Both the position numbers and the translations under genes were made by a program. From an uncultured Candidatus Actinomarina sp. (lineage in GTDB: Bacteria; Actinomycetota; Acidimicrobiia; Actinomarinales; Actinomarinaceae), in the NCBI GenBank assembly GCA_902565645.1, contig CACFFJ010000006.1:1-51336 (forward strand): DNA of 51,336 nucleotides, in the 5' to 3' direction. This document shows positions 8,334 to 16,690 of the stretch, piece by piece (position 1 is the first letter of the stretch; each line of letters starts with the position of its first letter). Under the pieces are notes generated by a model that did not search any database, was not told where the DNA came from, and was given only the letters and a program-made list of their open reading frames with translations.

Positions 8334-8339
8334 TACAAT
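8334..8339 (+). promoter_or_regulatory. -10 element, probable leaderless promoter of tnaA
   Basis: TACAAT is followed by exactly six bases (ttctgt) and then the ATG at 8346, with no Shine-Dalgarno sequence. This is the classic leaderless spacing and also supports 8346 rather than 8289 as the start of the tryptophanase. Confidence 0.55.
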
Positions 8340-8345
8340 TTCTGT

Positions 8346-9728
8346 ATGGACTTTGAAACAATTATTGAGCCATTCAAAATTAAATCTGTTGAATCTTTAC
8401 CAATTACAACAACGGAGGAACGTAAGGAATATCTAGAAAGAGAACATTGGAATGTTTTCGGACTCAAATCACAAGAGGTGACAATTGATTTATTAACTGA
8501 CTCCGGGACTGGCTCAATGTCATCTGAGCAGTGGGCTTCATTAATGAGGGGAGACGAGGCCTATGCAGGGTCAAAATCTTGGCAAAGGTTCGAAGCTGTT
8601 GTAAGAGACTTAACTGGTTATAAACACATTATTCCAACACATCAAGGAAGGGCTAGTGAGAGAATACTTGCCTCTATTTCAGTTAAACAAGGAGATATTA
8701 TTCCTAGTAATAGTCATTTTGATACCACAAGAGCTAATTTTGAATTTGCTGAAGCTGAACCGGTTGACTTATTGTGCGAAGAGGGGCTTAGTTTATTAGA
8801 TCCATCTGAATTTAAAGGCAATATTGATTTAGAGAAGTTAGAAGAACTATTAAAAGGTAAAGATGCTGCAAAGGTTCCCTTTGTATTGATGACGATAACT
8901 AATAATACAGGTGGAGGACAACCTGTTTCTATGGAAAATTTAAAAGGCGTAAAAGAACTATGTAAAAAATATAAGAAGATGTTTTTATTAGATGCATGTA
9001 GATTTGCTGAGAATGCATGGTTTGTTTCACAAAGAGAAGAAAGCTATAAAGGAAAAAACGTAAGAGATATTGCTAAAGAAGCATTTAGTCTTGCAGATGG
9101 TTGTTCAATAAGTTTGAAGAAAGACGGTTTTGGGAACATAGGAGGTCTTTTAGCTCTTAATGATGATCAAATGGCAGAGGATGCTAAGAATATGTTGATT
9201 TTAACTGAAGGATTTCCTACATATGGAGGCCTAGCAGGTAGAGACTTGGACGCTTTAGCTCAAGGGCTACAAGAAATTACTGATGAAAACTATTTACAGT
9301 ATAGAACAAGATCAATTGCTTATTTAGGAGAGAAGGCTTTAAGCTATGGCTTGCCAATTGTTCAACCAGCTGGAGGCCATGCTTTATATATAGATGCAAA
9401 AACATTTTTACCTGACATACCACCACATCAATATCCAGGACAAGCAATAGTTTGTGAGTTATATTTGCTTGGTGGAATTAGATGTGCTGAATTAGGAACC
9501 TTTGCTTTTGGCGTTGCAGGGGAAAACGGAGAGAATGATAAAGCTGCAACTCATGAGTTAGTAAGACTTGCTGCACCAAGGAGAACATATACGCAAAGTC
9601 ATTTTGATTATGTTGCAGAAGTATTAGAAAAACTTGTCGAAAATAAAGATAAGTTAAAGGGTTTTGAAATTACTGAACAGTCAAGATTTTTAAGACACTT
9701 TACAGCAAAGCTCAAACCTTTAAAATAA
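8346..9728 (+). CDS. tnaA: Tryptophanase (beta-eliminating lyase)
   Basis: This is a PLP enzyme splitting L-tryptophan to indole, pyruvate and ammonia. Family blocks along the whole length include EPFKIKSVES, IDLLTDSGTGSMS, MRGDEAYAGS, PTHQGRASERIL, TNNTGGGQPVSM, DACRFAENAWF, a PLP-lysine region SLKKDGFGNIGG, EGFPTYGGLAGRDLDALAQGL and HFTAKLKP. Tyrosine phenol-lyase is the alternative. The TPL-specific Arg in its SMERG motif is Leu here (CAELGTF), and SGTGS, EGFPTYGG and QAIVCELY match TnaA better. I moved the start to 8346 (460 residues) from 8289 because the family begins there and a promoter-like -10 sits six bases before it. The 3' end overlaps the convergent gene by 9 bases. Confidence 0.87.
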   Translation: MDFETIIEPFKIKSVESLPITTTEERKEYLEREHWNVFGLKSQEVTIDLLTDSGTGSMSSEQWASLMRGDEAYAGSKSWQRFEAVVRDLTGYKHIIPTHQGRASERILASISVKQGDIIPSNSHFDTTRANFEFAEAEPVDLLCEEGLSLLDPSEFKGNIDLEKLEELLKGKDAAKVPFVLMTITNNTGGGQPVSMENLKGVKELCKKYKKMFLLDACRFAENAWFVSQREESYKGKNVRDIAKEAFSLADGCSISLKKDGFGNIGGLLALNDDQMAEDAKNMLILTEGFPTYGGLAGRDLDALAQGLQEITDENYLQYRTRSIAYLGEKALSYGLPIVQPAGGHALYIDAKTFLPDIPPHQYPGQAIVCELYLLGGIRCAELGTFAFGVAGENGENDKAATHELVRLAAPRRTYTQSHFDYVAEVLEKLVENKDKLKGFEITEQSRFLRHFTAKLKPLK

Positions 9729-10466
9729 CTCTTTACCCATTTCTTCTTCGAGCAAGAAACTTTCATGCATATTTAAATTTCGAACCTTATCAATATTTTT
9801 CATTAATACTTCTACACTTTCTGGAGTGCTGCTTAGTATTTTATCTATATACTTTTGAAGAGTATTTTCCATCTCATTTGTTTTAAAAACTTCATTTACA
9901 ACCCCAAGATTTTTTAGTTCGTGTATGTCTATATTTGCTGAATTAAACAATATTTCCAATGCTTTTGGTCGCGACACCTCATGACCAATCCTAGAAACTC
10001 CTCCAGCAATAGGCAACAATCCTATACCTGTCTCTGGAAAACCTATAGACGTATTCTCTTCAACTAATCTAAAATCACAACAAAGCAAGAGTTCGAATCC
10101 ACCTGCAAGACAATAGCCACTAGCTACTCCTATTAAAGGTTTAGCTCTTACCTTATCTTTTCTCCAAGTTTTTAAAAGAAAATCATCGCTCAGTAGTTTT
10201 TTTTCATGTTCATTACTTGGTTTAATTTCACCTTTCAATAAAGGGATGAGTTCTTTTAAATCAGCTCCAGCAGAGAAAATGTTAGAGTCTGCACTTTTTA
10301 ATATAGCAACTCTAATTTCATCATCATTGTCTATAGCATCCCAAGCACTGCAAAGCTCTATGGCAAACTGTGGATTGATTGCATTTTTCTTTTCCAGACG
10401 ATTCATAGTTACAGTACAAACACCAGAATCAATTTCGATATTTATAAATTCTAAGTCATTATTCAT
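9720..10466 (-). CDS. Enoyl-CoA hydratase/isomerase (crotonase) family protein
   Basis: A crotonase-fold protein of 248 residues. It has the N-terminal VTMNRLEKKNAINPQ block, the oxyanion-hole segment FSAGADLKEL, and the CoA-binding block GYCLAGGFELLLCCDFRLVEENTSIGFPETGIGLLPIAGGVSRI. The Glu in FPETGIGLLP is the position used by hydratases for catalysis. It could be a hydratase, an isomerase or a specialised family member. Neighbouring genes give no pathway. It overlaps the DUF1289 gene by 8 bases at its start and tnaA by 9 bases at its end. Confidence 0.85.
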   Translation of the reverse strand: MNNDLEFINIEIDSGVCTVTMNRLEKKNAINPQFAIELCSAWDAIDNDDEIRVAILKSADSNIFSAGADLKELIPLLKGEIKPSNEHEKKLLSDDFLLKTWRKDKVRAKPLIGVASGYCLAGGFELLLCCDFRLVEENTSIGFPETGIGLLPIAGGVSRIGHEVSRPKALEILFNSANIDIHELKNLGVVNEVFKTNEMENTLQKYIDKILSSTPESVEVLMKNIDKVRNLNMHESFLLEEEMGKELF

Positions 10467-10710
10467 CTTGAAGCTTCTGTTCTTTTATAGGGCTTAACCC
10501 TGTTTCAACTTTCTGTTTGTATGCTTTATCAAATGATTCTAATTGCCATCCATCCATCCTGCTTCTTTGCTTCTTTATATTTGCCAATTTTTGTTCATCA
10601 GAAAAAGAAGACCATTTTTTTATCTCGCTAGTTGTTCTTGCACATCCATAACATAAGTCACTAGTTGGATCAGTTACACAGACACTTATACAAGGAGATG
10701 TAATGCTCAT
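10459..10710 (-). CDS. DUF1289 family small cysteine protein
   Basis: An 83-residue protein with the DUF1289 pattern SPCISVCVTDPTSDLCYGCARTTSEIKKWSSFSDEQK. Four cysteines (PC, VC, LC, GC) are spaced as in the family and probably bind a metal or Fe-S centre. A basic helical tail follows. The function of the family is not established. It overlaps the crotonase gene by 8 bases and follows glycerate kinase by 3 bases, so it belongs to the same operon. Confidence 0.82.
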   Translation of the reverse strand: MSITSPCISVCVTDPTSDLCYGCARTTSEIKKWSSFSDEQKLANIKKQRSRMDGWQLESFDKAYKQKVETGLSPIKEQKLQDE

Positions 10711-10713
10711 AGA

Positions 10714-11754
10714 TTATATTGTAATTTGATTTACTAATTTTTTGGTTGCTGATATCAATTCTTTTTTTGGGTTTTTTAAACCTGCATCTCCACACTCAAA
10801 GATGTTTTCAAATATTCTTCGATCTTCATAGTCATATATGCCACCCAGAAAATAAGACTTACCTTTATTTTTCTTTAAAATTTGACCTAAAACCTTTCCC
10901 TCTAATGAAGAGTTATCAAACTTTCCTTCACAAAGTATTGACAGATCAAAAGAATTTATTTTTTGTTCAAGGCCAGATTTTTCAAAAAAATATTCAGCTC
11001 CTGATACCAACTCACATCCCAGAACTTCTGAGAGAGCAAAACCAAGACCACCAGCTGCGCCTGTCCCTTCCTTTGTTGGGTTAAGTTGTATTTTAAGATT
11101 ATTAGAAATAAGATTAATTATTCTCTCAAGATGGAAAGTAATATTTTCTATATTTTTTTGATCTAAACCCTTCTGTGGCCCAAAAACCTTTATAGCTGAT
11201 TGATTTCCTAATAACGGAATAAAGGTATCTACTAGTACTTTTTTATTAATTCTTTCAAAACTATCTTCGATTTCAATATTTGTTATTTGTTCAAAATTAC
11301 TTGGTTTCGGGTCTTTAATCAATATTTCATCAGCATAGAAATTAACTCCCATTTTACTTAAAAGTCCAAAACCTCCATCATTTGTTCTTGATCCGCCTAA
11401 TCCAATGACATCAGGCAATTTTACAACTTCTGATAAGCAAGCAGTATTTAGATTGATACTGTCAACATCTGTATTATTTATTCCGATTATTAATGAAGAT
11501 TCGAAAAAAACATCTCCTGAAACATCAAGAAGCTCAATCACTTTCTCGGTTCCAGTAAGGTCTTTAATTTTTAAACTCTGTTTAACAGTTATTCCATACT
11601 CCTTAAAGATTTTTGTTGAATCTTCACCCCCATCGGTTACTGGAAAATAAGCAGCTTCAATTGAGTTGTTTTGAAATAATTCTTTTACAGTTCCTATTAC
11701 TTCAGAAGCAGAGAGAGTTCCTGAAAATTTATCACTATAAACAGCAATGTTCAT
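10714..11754 (-). CDS. Glycerate 2-kinase (GarK/GlxK family)
   Basis: This enzyme phosphorylates D-glycerate, most often to 2-phosphoglycerate in the GarK/GlxK family. Diagnostic stretches are the N-terminal SDKFSGTLSASEVIGTV, FPVTDGGEDSTKIF, GLGGSRTNDGGFGLLSKMG, FGPQKGLDQKNI and KEGTGAAGGLGFAL. The length (346) is slightly below the family's usual 370-380. It lies immediately after the type II GAPDH-like gene with no gap, suggesting joint control of triose or glycerate metabolism. The product, 2-phosphoglycerate, would enter glycolysis at enolase, whose gene is also in this window. Confidence 0.88.
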   Translation of the reverse strand: MNIAVYSDKFSGTLSASEVIGTVKELFQNNSIEAAYFPVTDGGEDSTKIFKEYGITVKQSLKIKDLTGTEKVIELLDVSGDVFFESSLIIGINNTDVDSINLNTACLSEVVKLPDVIGLGGSRTNDGGFGLLSKMGVNFYADEILIKDPKPSNFEQITNIEIEDSFERINKKVLVDTFIPLLGNQSAIKVFGPQKGLDQKNIENITFHLERIINLISNNLKIQLNPTKEGTGAAGGLGFALSEVLGCELVSGAEYFFEKSGLEQKINSFDLSILCEGKFDNSSLEGKVLGQILKKNKGKSYFLGGIYDYEDRRIFENIFECGDAGLKNPKKELISATKKLVNQITI

Positions 11755-12807
11755 TTATATTTGTTTAAAAAGATACTGGTTAAAGACTTCCATTTTTTCT
11801 TTCCAACTATCTTCGTAGAAATAATTAACTGAAGCAGCAACAGACGATAAAAGAGCATTTCCATCTTGAGGCGTAAAACAATAACCAGTTAGATTATTGT
11901 CTTTTACATGTAAAGAGTCAATTGCAATGATTCCATGAGATAAAAGTCTTCCATGGTATCCATGATCTCTACCAAATGAAAAAACTTTATTTGAAGAAAG
12001 TTTTTCAGTAGACATCAAATATTCACTATTTTCTAAATCAGATTTAACACTAGATAGCTCAACCGAATCTTTGAATGCTAAATTAAACCAAAGCGTATGC
12101 ATATATTGAGTTGGTAGTTTTATTGCTGAAGAAAATAGGTTCAACTCTATTCCTTCTTGTTTAAAAAGTTCATAAACATCCCTTGCATGATGTGTTCCAA
12201 ATTCTTGATTGTCATGTTTAGTTATAGTGGGAGATGGTGCAAATGAATCATTTTGAGAAACATCATTTGCTCTTCTTAAACAAACAAACCTTCCATCTAG
12301 TAAATCTCGATCTGAATCTAGAGCAAAGCTTTTAACTATAGAAGCGATATTATGCGTATTGCAAGATGCAATTAGATATTTATTAGCATCTGAATTTAAT
12401 TGTTCATTATTTATACCCCAAGCAAAAAAAGGCCCAAAACCATGTTCAGACCCTTGTGCCATAAATCTTTTCTTTGAATCAAGCTTAGAATAAATGTTTC
12501 CCCAGTTGTCATTACCGCTTGGTGTACAGTCAATAATTACTTGGCAGTCTTCATAAGAATTTTCTACATTTTCTGGTTCAAAACCAAGATTCTTGAACTC
12601 ATCAAGTGCATCACTTGTAGAAACTAATTTTGAACCTTTTCTGATTAAAGCTTCAACTTTACCTTTCTCATCTGAAAGAGGTGTTCTTTTAAAGAAGTAA
12701 ACATTATCAATTCCCAATGTCTCTTTATGCTGAGCTAAAAGACCTATAAGGGGTTCACCTATAGTTCCTGTTCCAACTACTAAAACGTTTTTCATATTCT
12801 TACTCAC
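11755..12807 (-). CDS. Type II (archaeal-type) glyceraldehyde-3-phosphate dehydrogenase-like protein
   Basis: The pattern is that of archaeal GAPDH, not the usual bacterial GapA. It has an N-terminal Rossmann loop VVGTGTIGEPL, VIIDCTPSG, QGSEHG, the catalytic ASCNTHNI (Cys in the SCNT motif), LRRANDVSQ (archaeal VRRGADP-type), and a His pair in GTHHARDV. It would use NAD(P) and glyceraldehyde-3-phosphate or a related phosphorylated aldehyde; substrate drift is possible. The track start is a GTG (12807), with an alternative ATG at 12795. A TATTCT -10 element six bases upstream of the GTG on this strand favours GTG as a leaderless start. It is divergent from ppdK by 27 bp and abuts the glycerate kinase. 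Confidence 0.75.
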   Translation of the reverse strand: MSKNMKNVLVVGTGTIGEPLIGLLAQHKETLGIDNVYFFKRTPLSDEKGKVEALIRKGSKLVSTSDALDEFKNLGFEPENVENSYEDCQVIIDCTPSGNDNWGNIYSKLDSKKRFMAQGSEHGFGPFFAWGINNEQLNSDANKYLIASCNTHNIASIVKSFALDSDRDLLDGRFVCLRRANDVSQNDSFAPSPTITKHDNQEFGTHHARDVYELFKQEGIELNLFSSAIKLPTQYMHTLWFNLAFKDSVELSSVKSDLENSEYLMSTEKLSSNKVFSFGRDHGYHGRLLSHGIIAIDSLHVKDNNLTGYCFTPQDGNALLSSVAASVNYFYEDSWKEKMEVFNQYLFKQI

Positions 12808-12812
12808 TATCC

Positions 12813-12819
12813 TAGAATA
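12813..12819. promoter_or_regulatory. Overlapping bidirectional -10 elements between GAPDH-like gene and ppdK
   Basis: The 27-bp divergent gap contains TAGAATA. Read on the plus strand it gives TAGAAT (12813-12818), pointing to ppdK. Read on the minus strand it gives TATTCT (12814-12819), exactly six bases from the GTG of the GAPDH-like gene. A further plus-strand candidate, TATTAA, is at 12824-12829. Both promoters must share this space, so the two genes are probably co-controlled. Sequence inference only. Confidence 0.4.
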
Positions 12820-12834
12820 AAACTATTAAGAGTT

Positions 12835-15483
12835 ATGAGTAATAAATTAATATTTCAATTTTCCCAAAAAAAGACAGATGGCGATAAAAGCATGGTTGAC
12901 CTTCTTGGAGGGAAGGGTGCTAACTTAGCTGAAATGAGCAACCTAGGAGTTAATGTTCCTCCTGGATTCACTATTACGACAGAAGTTTGTAATTATTATA
13001 TAGAAAACAACTCTTTGCCAGAAAATTTTGATAAAGAATTGAAAGCATCTATTGGTAATCTTGAAAAATATTCGGGTAAAGTATTTGGAAATTCAGAAAA
13101 CCCTTTACTTCTTTCTGTAAGGTCCGGTGGAAAAATTTCAATGCCTGGAATGATGGATTCGATATTAAATATAGGTTTAAATGATGAAAATGTTGAACAT
13201 TTAGGAAGAGTATTTGAAGACGAAAGGTTTGCTTTAGATTCATATAGAAGACTTATACAAATGTATGGAAATGTTGTTTTAGGGATAGACCATAATCGAT
13301 TTGAAGCGGTAATTAAAAACAAAAAGAGAATTGATAATGTAACTTCAGATACAGACTTTAACCCTGATCAGCTTCAATGGATTATCGATGCTTATAAGAA
13401 TACCGTTGAAAGATTTTCAAAATCACCTTTTCCTCAGGACCCAGAAGAACAGTTAATAGGTTCAGTACAAGCTGTCTTTAATAGTTGGTTAAACAAGAGA
13501 GCAATTACGTATAGAAAGATTAACAACATACCAAATAAATGGGGTACTGGAGCAACAGTCCAGACAATGGTGTTTGGAAATCTAAATGAAAAATCTGGAA
13601 CAGGTGTTGCGTTCACTAGGTTTCCTTCAACAGGAAAAGATGATTTATATGGCGAATATTTAATGAATGCTCAAGGTGAGGATGTTGTTGCGGGATTAAG
13701 AACGCCTTTCCCTATTAGTAAACATGAAAAAAATATGGGCCCTTCTTTAGAAGAAGAAAATCCTAAATTACATAAAGAAATATATGAAATAGCTAAAAAA
13801 TTAGAAAAGCACTATAAAGACGTACAAGATATTGAATTTACTATTGAAGAAGGCACTCTATATTTGCTTCAAACAAGAAAAGCGAAACGAACAGCTCAAG
13901 CAGCAGTAAAGATTGCTGTTGATATGCATAAAGAAAAGATAGTAACAAAAAAAGAAGCAATACAAATGGTTGATGCTGATAGTATTACAAATATTTTACA
14001 TCCCCAGTTTGTTGAATCAGAAGAAAAAAACCTATTTGGAAAAGGATTAAACGCCTCTCCAGGTGCTGCTTTTGGAGAGATTGTGTTTGATGCTGATAAA
14101 GCTGAAGAAGAAGCAAATAAAGGAAGAAATGTAATTTTAGTTAGAGATGAAACCAGCCCTGAAGATATTCATGGAATGTTTTCATCAGTTGGAATACTTA
14201 CCACAAAAGGTGGAATGACAAGCCACGCAGCAGTAGTTGCAAGAGGAATGGGCAAGCCTTGTATCGTTGGTGCTGAGAGTTTAGTAATTGACTATGATGA
14301 AAAAACTATTTCCAGTGGTGAAATAACTCTAGAGGAAGGGGATTTAATATCTATAGATGGGTCAGCAGGTGAAATATATCTAGGAGAGTTAGAGCTAGAA
14401 CCTCCTAAGTTGTCTGATGAATTTAATACTCTAATGGATTGGTGTAACAATTATAAAAAGCTAGAAATTAGAGCAAATGCAGAAACAATTCCTGATACAA
14501 CTAAAGCTTTAGAATTTGGGGCAGAAGGTATTGGACTTTGTAGGACAGAACATATGTTTTTTGAAGGGGAGAGAATTCTTCCTATGAGAGAAATGATTAT
14601 GTCAGATAGTAAACAAGGAAGAAAAAGAGCTTTAAAAAAATTAATTAAATACCAAATATCTGATTTCGAATCACTTTTTAAACTGTTAAAAGATAAACCA
14701 ATAACTATTCGCTTATTGGATCCCCCTATGCATGAGTTTCTCCCAAAGAGTGATTTGGAAATTTCTCAACTTGCAAACGAAATAGGAGTATCGCCAGGTC
14801 ATATTAATGAAATTCTTATGAGGCTCTCTGAGAGCAATCCTATGCTTGGGCATAGAGGAGTAAGGCTAGGTCTTAGCTACCCGGAGGTTTACGAGATGCA
14901 AGTGGAGGCAATATTAAAAGCAGCACATTTAATTTATAAAAATGAAAAATCAGAAGTTGCTCCAGAGATAATGATACCTTTGGTGATGAACGCAACAGAA
15001 CTTTCTAAAATGAAAAAAATATTAGAAAAGAAAATAAAAAAAATAGAAAAAAAATTAAATTATAAATTTAAATACACCATTGGAACCATGATCGAACTTC
15101 CTAGCGCAGCACTCAGTTCTTCAGAAATAGCAAAAGACGCTGATTTCTTTTCTTTTGGTACTAATGACTTAACGCAGACTACTCTTGGCCTCTCAAGAGA
15201 TGATGCTTCAAAGTTTTTAGGTCAGTATGTTGATAAAAAAATATTTAAAACAGACCCATTTGTTTCTATAGATCCAAAAACAGTTGGACGCTTGGTTGAG
15301 ATCTCATCAAATGATGGAAAGAAAGCTAATAAATCATTAAAAATTGGCGTTTGCGGGGAGCACGCAGGAGATCCAAATTCTATAAATTTCTTAAATACAT
15401 TAAAAATTGACTATATTTCCTGTTCTCCATTTAGAATTCCTACAGCAAGATTGGCTGCAGCTCAATCGGAAACTAAAGAATAA
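12835..15483 (+). CDS. ppdK: Pyruvate, phosphate dikinase
   Basis: This enzyme interconverts pyruvate + ATP + Pi with phosphoenolpyruvate + AMP + PPi, serving gluconeogenesis or PPi-dependent glycolysis. The N-terminal ATP-grasp part begins GGKGANLAEMSNLGVNVPPGFTITT. The swivelling phosphohistidine domain has the exact GGMTSHAAVVARGMGKPCI motif. The C-terminal PEP/pyruvate barrel shows GLCRTEHMFF, HRGVRLG, SFGTNDLTQTTLG and the catalytic Cys region GVCGEHAGDP. The length (882) is full. It is divergent from the GAPDH-like and glycerate kinase genes. Confidence 0.97.
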   Translation: MSNKLIFQFSQKKTDGDKSMVDLLGGKGANLAEMSNLGVNVPPGFTITTEVCNYYIENNSLPENFDKELKASIGNLEKYSGKVFGNSENPLLLSVRSGGKISMPGMMDSILNIGLNDENVEHLGRVFEDERFALDSYRRLIQMYGNVVLGIDHNRFEAVIKNKKRIDNVTSDTDFNPDQLQWIIDAYKNTVERFSKSPFPQDPEEQLIGSVQAVFNSWLNKRAITYRKINNIPNKWGTGATVQTMVFGNLNEKSGTGVAFTRFPSTGKDDLYGEYLMNAQGEDVVAGLRTPFPISKHEKNMGPSLEEENPKLHKEIYEIAKKLEKHYKDVQDIEFTIEEGTLYLLQTRKAKRTAQAAVKIAVDMHKEKIVTKKEAIQMVDADSITNILHPQFVESEEKNLFGKGLNASPGAAFGEIVFDADKAEEEANKGRNVILVRDETSPEDIHGMFSSVGILTTKGGMTSHAAVVARGMGKPCIVGAESLVIDYDEKTISSGEITLEEGDLISIDGSAGEIYLGELELEPPKLSDEFNTLMDWCNNYKKLEIRANAETIPDTTKALEFGAEGIGLCRTEHMFFEGERILPMREMIMSDSKQGRKRALKKLIKYQISDFESLFKLLKDKPITIRLLDPPMHEFLPKSDLEISQLANEIGVSPGHINEILMRLSESNPMLGHRGVRLGLSYPEVYEMQVEAILKAAHLIYKNEKSEVAPEIMIPLVMNATELSKMKKILEKKIKKIEKKLNYKFKYTIGTMIELPSAALSSSEIAKDADFFSFGTNDLTQTTLGLSRDDASKFLGQYVDKKIFKTDPFVSIDPKTVGRLVEISSNDGKKANKSLKIGVCGEHAGDPNSINFLNTLKIDYISCSPFRIPTARLAAAQSETKE

Positions 15484-15535
15484 ATTAAATTCATAAGTAA
15501 ACCTTAAAAAGAATTCACTATTATTTAGATTAAAT

Positions 15536-16672
15536 ATGAAAGAAGTAGTATTTAATCCTTCGAAAAAGCCAACAGTTGGCATAGAAATTGAGGCCCAGTT
15601 AGTTGATAAAGACTCAGGGAACTTAGTAAATATTGCAGAAGGCATTATCAAGACTTATGACAATGATGAAAGGGTAAAGCACGAGCTCTATCTTTCTACA
15701 GTTGAAGTTACAAGTTCACCGGCTTTGGATACTAATGATACTTATAAAGAGTTGTCTTCGATTATTAGTAAAGTATTGGATATTGCAAGTGAAAATAATG
15801 CTGGACTAATCTCTACAGGAGCTCACCCTTTTGCAATGTATGAGGACCAAGTTATTACTGATGTAAATCCAAGATATGAAGAATTTGCAGATAAATATGG
15901 TTGGGCAGTTCGGAGGCTTTTAACTTTTGGAATGCATGTACATGTTGGAATGGACTCAAAAGAGAAAGCCATTGCTGTTCATGATGAGATTAGAAAATAT
16001 TTACCATTAGTTTTAGCTCTTAGCGCTTGTTCACCTTTTTGGAGAGGAAGAGATACGGAGCTCTATTGTTCTAGATTGAGCGTTTTTCAAGGTCTTCCAA
16101 ATACGGGTTTACCAGAACCTTATCATCAATGGGAAGAATATGAGCAGTCTCTACAAACACTTGTAAAGGCAGGTGTTATTAAACCAGATGTTGGGTATAG
16201 ACAGGTATGGAAAGATGTTAGAATTCATCCAGAATACGGCACTGTTGAAGTAAGAATTGCTGACTCAATGCCTTCATTGGTTGATACGGTAGCAGTTGCA
16301 ACCTTGGTACAAGCACTTGCTATTAAAGTTGGAAGAGACTGGGAAGAGGGGTCTTTAGGAGATCCAGATCCTAATTGGCTCGTAGAAAGAAACAGATGGG
16401 CAGCAATCAAGGAAGGTTTAAATGCAGATTTTATTACAGGAGTAGACGGGAGCACAAAGCCTATAGTTGATGTCATAAAAGAGTTACTTCTAGATCTCGA
16501 AGGTATTGCTGAAGAGTTAGGATCTGTAAATAGATTGAAAGATGTAACCAATATTCTTAATGCAACACCAGTAGTAGATTACATGAGAGAGATCCACAAA
16601 CAGACATCTTTAGTTGAGTTAGTTAAAGAATTACAAAAAAAACTTCTAGATTCATTAAGTGATGATAATTAA
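15536..16672 (+). CDS. Carboxylate-amine ligase, glutamate-cysteine ligase family 2 (YbdK-like)
   Basis: A GCS2-family ATP-dependent ligase. It shows the N-terminal VGIEIEAQLVDKDSGNL (metal and ATP binding EIE), GLISTGAHPFAMYEDQ, the conserved TFGMHVHVGMDSKEKA histidines, LALSACSPFWRGRDTELYCSRLSVFQGLPNTGLP and HPEYGTVEVRIADSMPS. Members join an amino acid such as Glu to an amine such as Cys; in Actinobacteria some act as the first enzyme of mycothiol- or ergothioneine-linked thiol pathways. Nothing nearby fixes the substrate. The length (378) is normal. It has its own upstream region; TATTAT at 15519 is a possible -10. Confidence 0.85.
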   Translation: MKEVVFNPSKKPTVGIEIEAQLVDKDSGNLVNIAEGIIKTYDNDERVKHELYLSTVEVTSSPALDTNDTYKELSSIISKVLDIASENNAGLISTGAHPFAMYEDQVITDVNPRYEEFADKYGWAVRRLLTFGMHVHVGMDSKEKAIAVHDEIRKYLPLVLALSACSPFWRGRDTELYCSRLSVFQGLPNTGLPEPYHQWEEYEQSLQTLVKAGVIKPDVGYRQVWKDVRIHPEYGTVEVRIADSMPSLVDTVAVATLVQALAIKVGRDWEEGSLGDPDPNWLVERNRWAAIKEGLNADFITGVDGSTKPIVDVIKELLLDLEGIAEELGSVNRLKDVTNILNATPVVDYMREIHKQTSLVELVKELQKKLLDSLSDDN

Positions 16673-16677
16673 TTAGA

Positions 16678-16683
16678 TATAAT
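16678..16683 (+). promoter_or_regulatory. -10 element, leaderless promoter of the 16691 gene
   Basis: A perfect TATAAT is followed by seven bases (tgcattt) and then the ATG at 16691. There is no Shine-Dalgarno sequence, so the mRNA is expected to begin at or next to the start codon. It lies only a few bases after the preceding stop codon. Confidence 0.6.
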
Positions 16684-16690
16684 TGCATTT

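Noticed and set aside
8289-8345. Upstream extension of tryptophanase
   Set aside because: It overlaps the ybaK-like gene start and is not family-like; a -10 element lies inside it, six bases before the ATG at 8346.
10746-11084. Plus-strand ORF of 112 residues opposite glycerate kinase
   Set aside because: Lies wholly inside a conserved gene in antisense; composition is that of a shadow frame.
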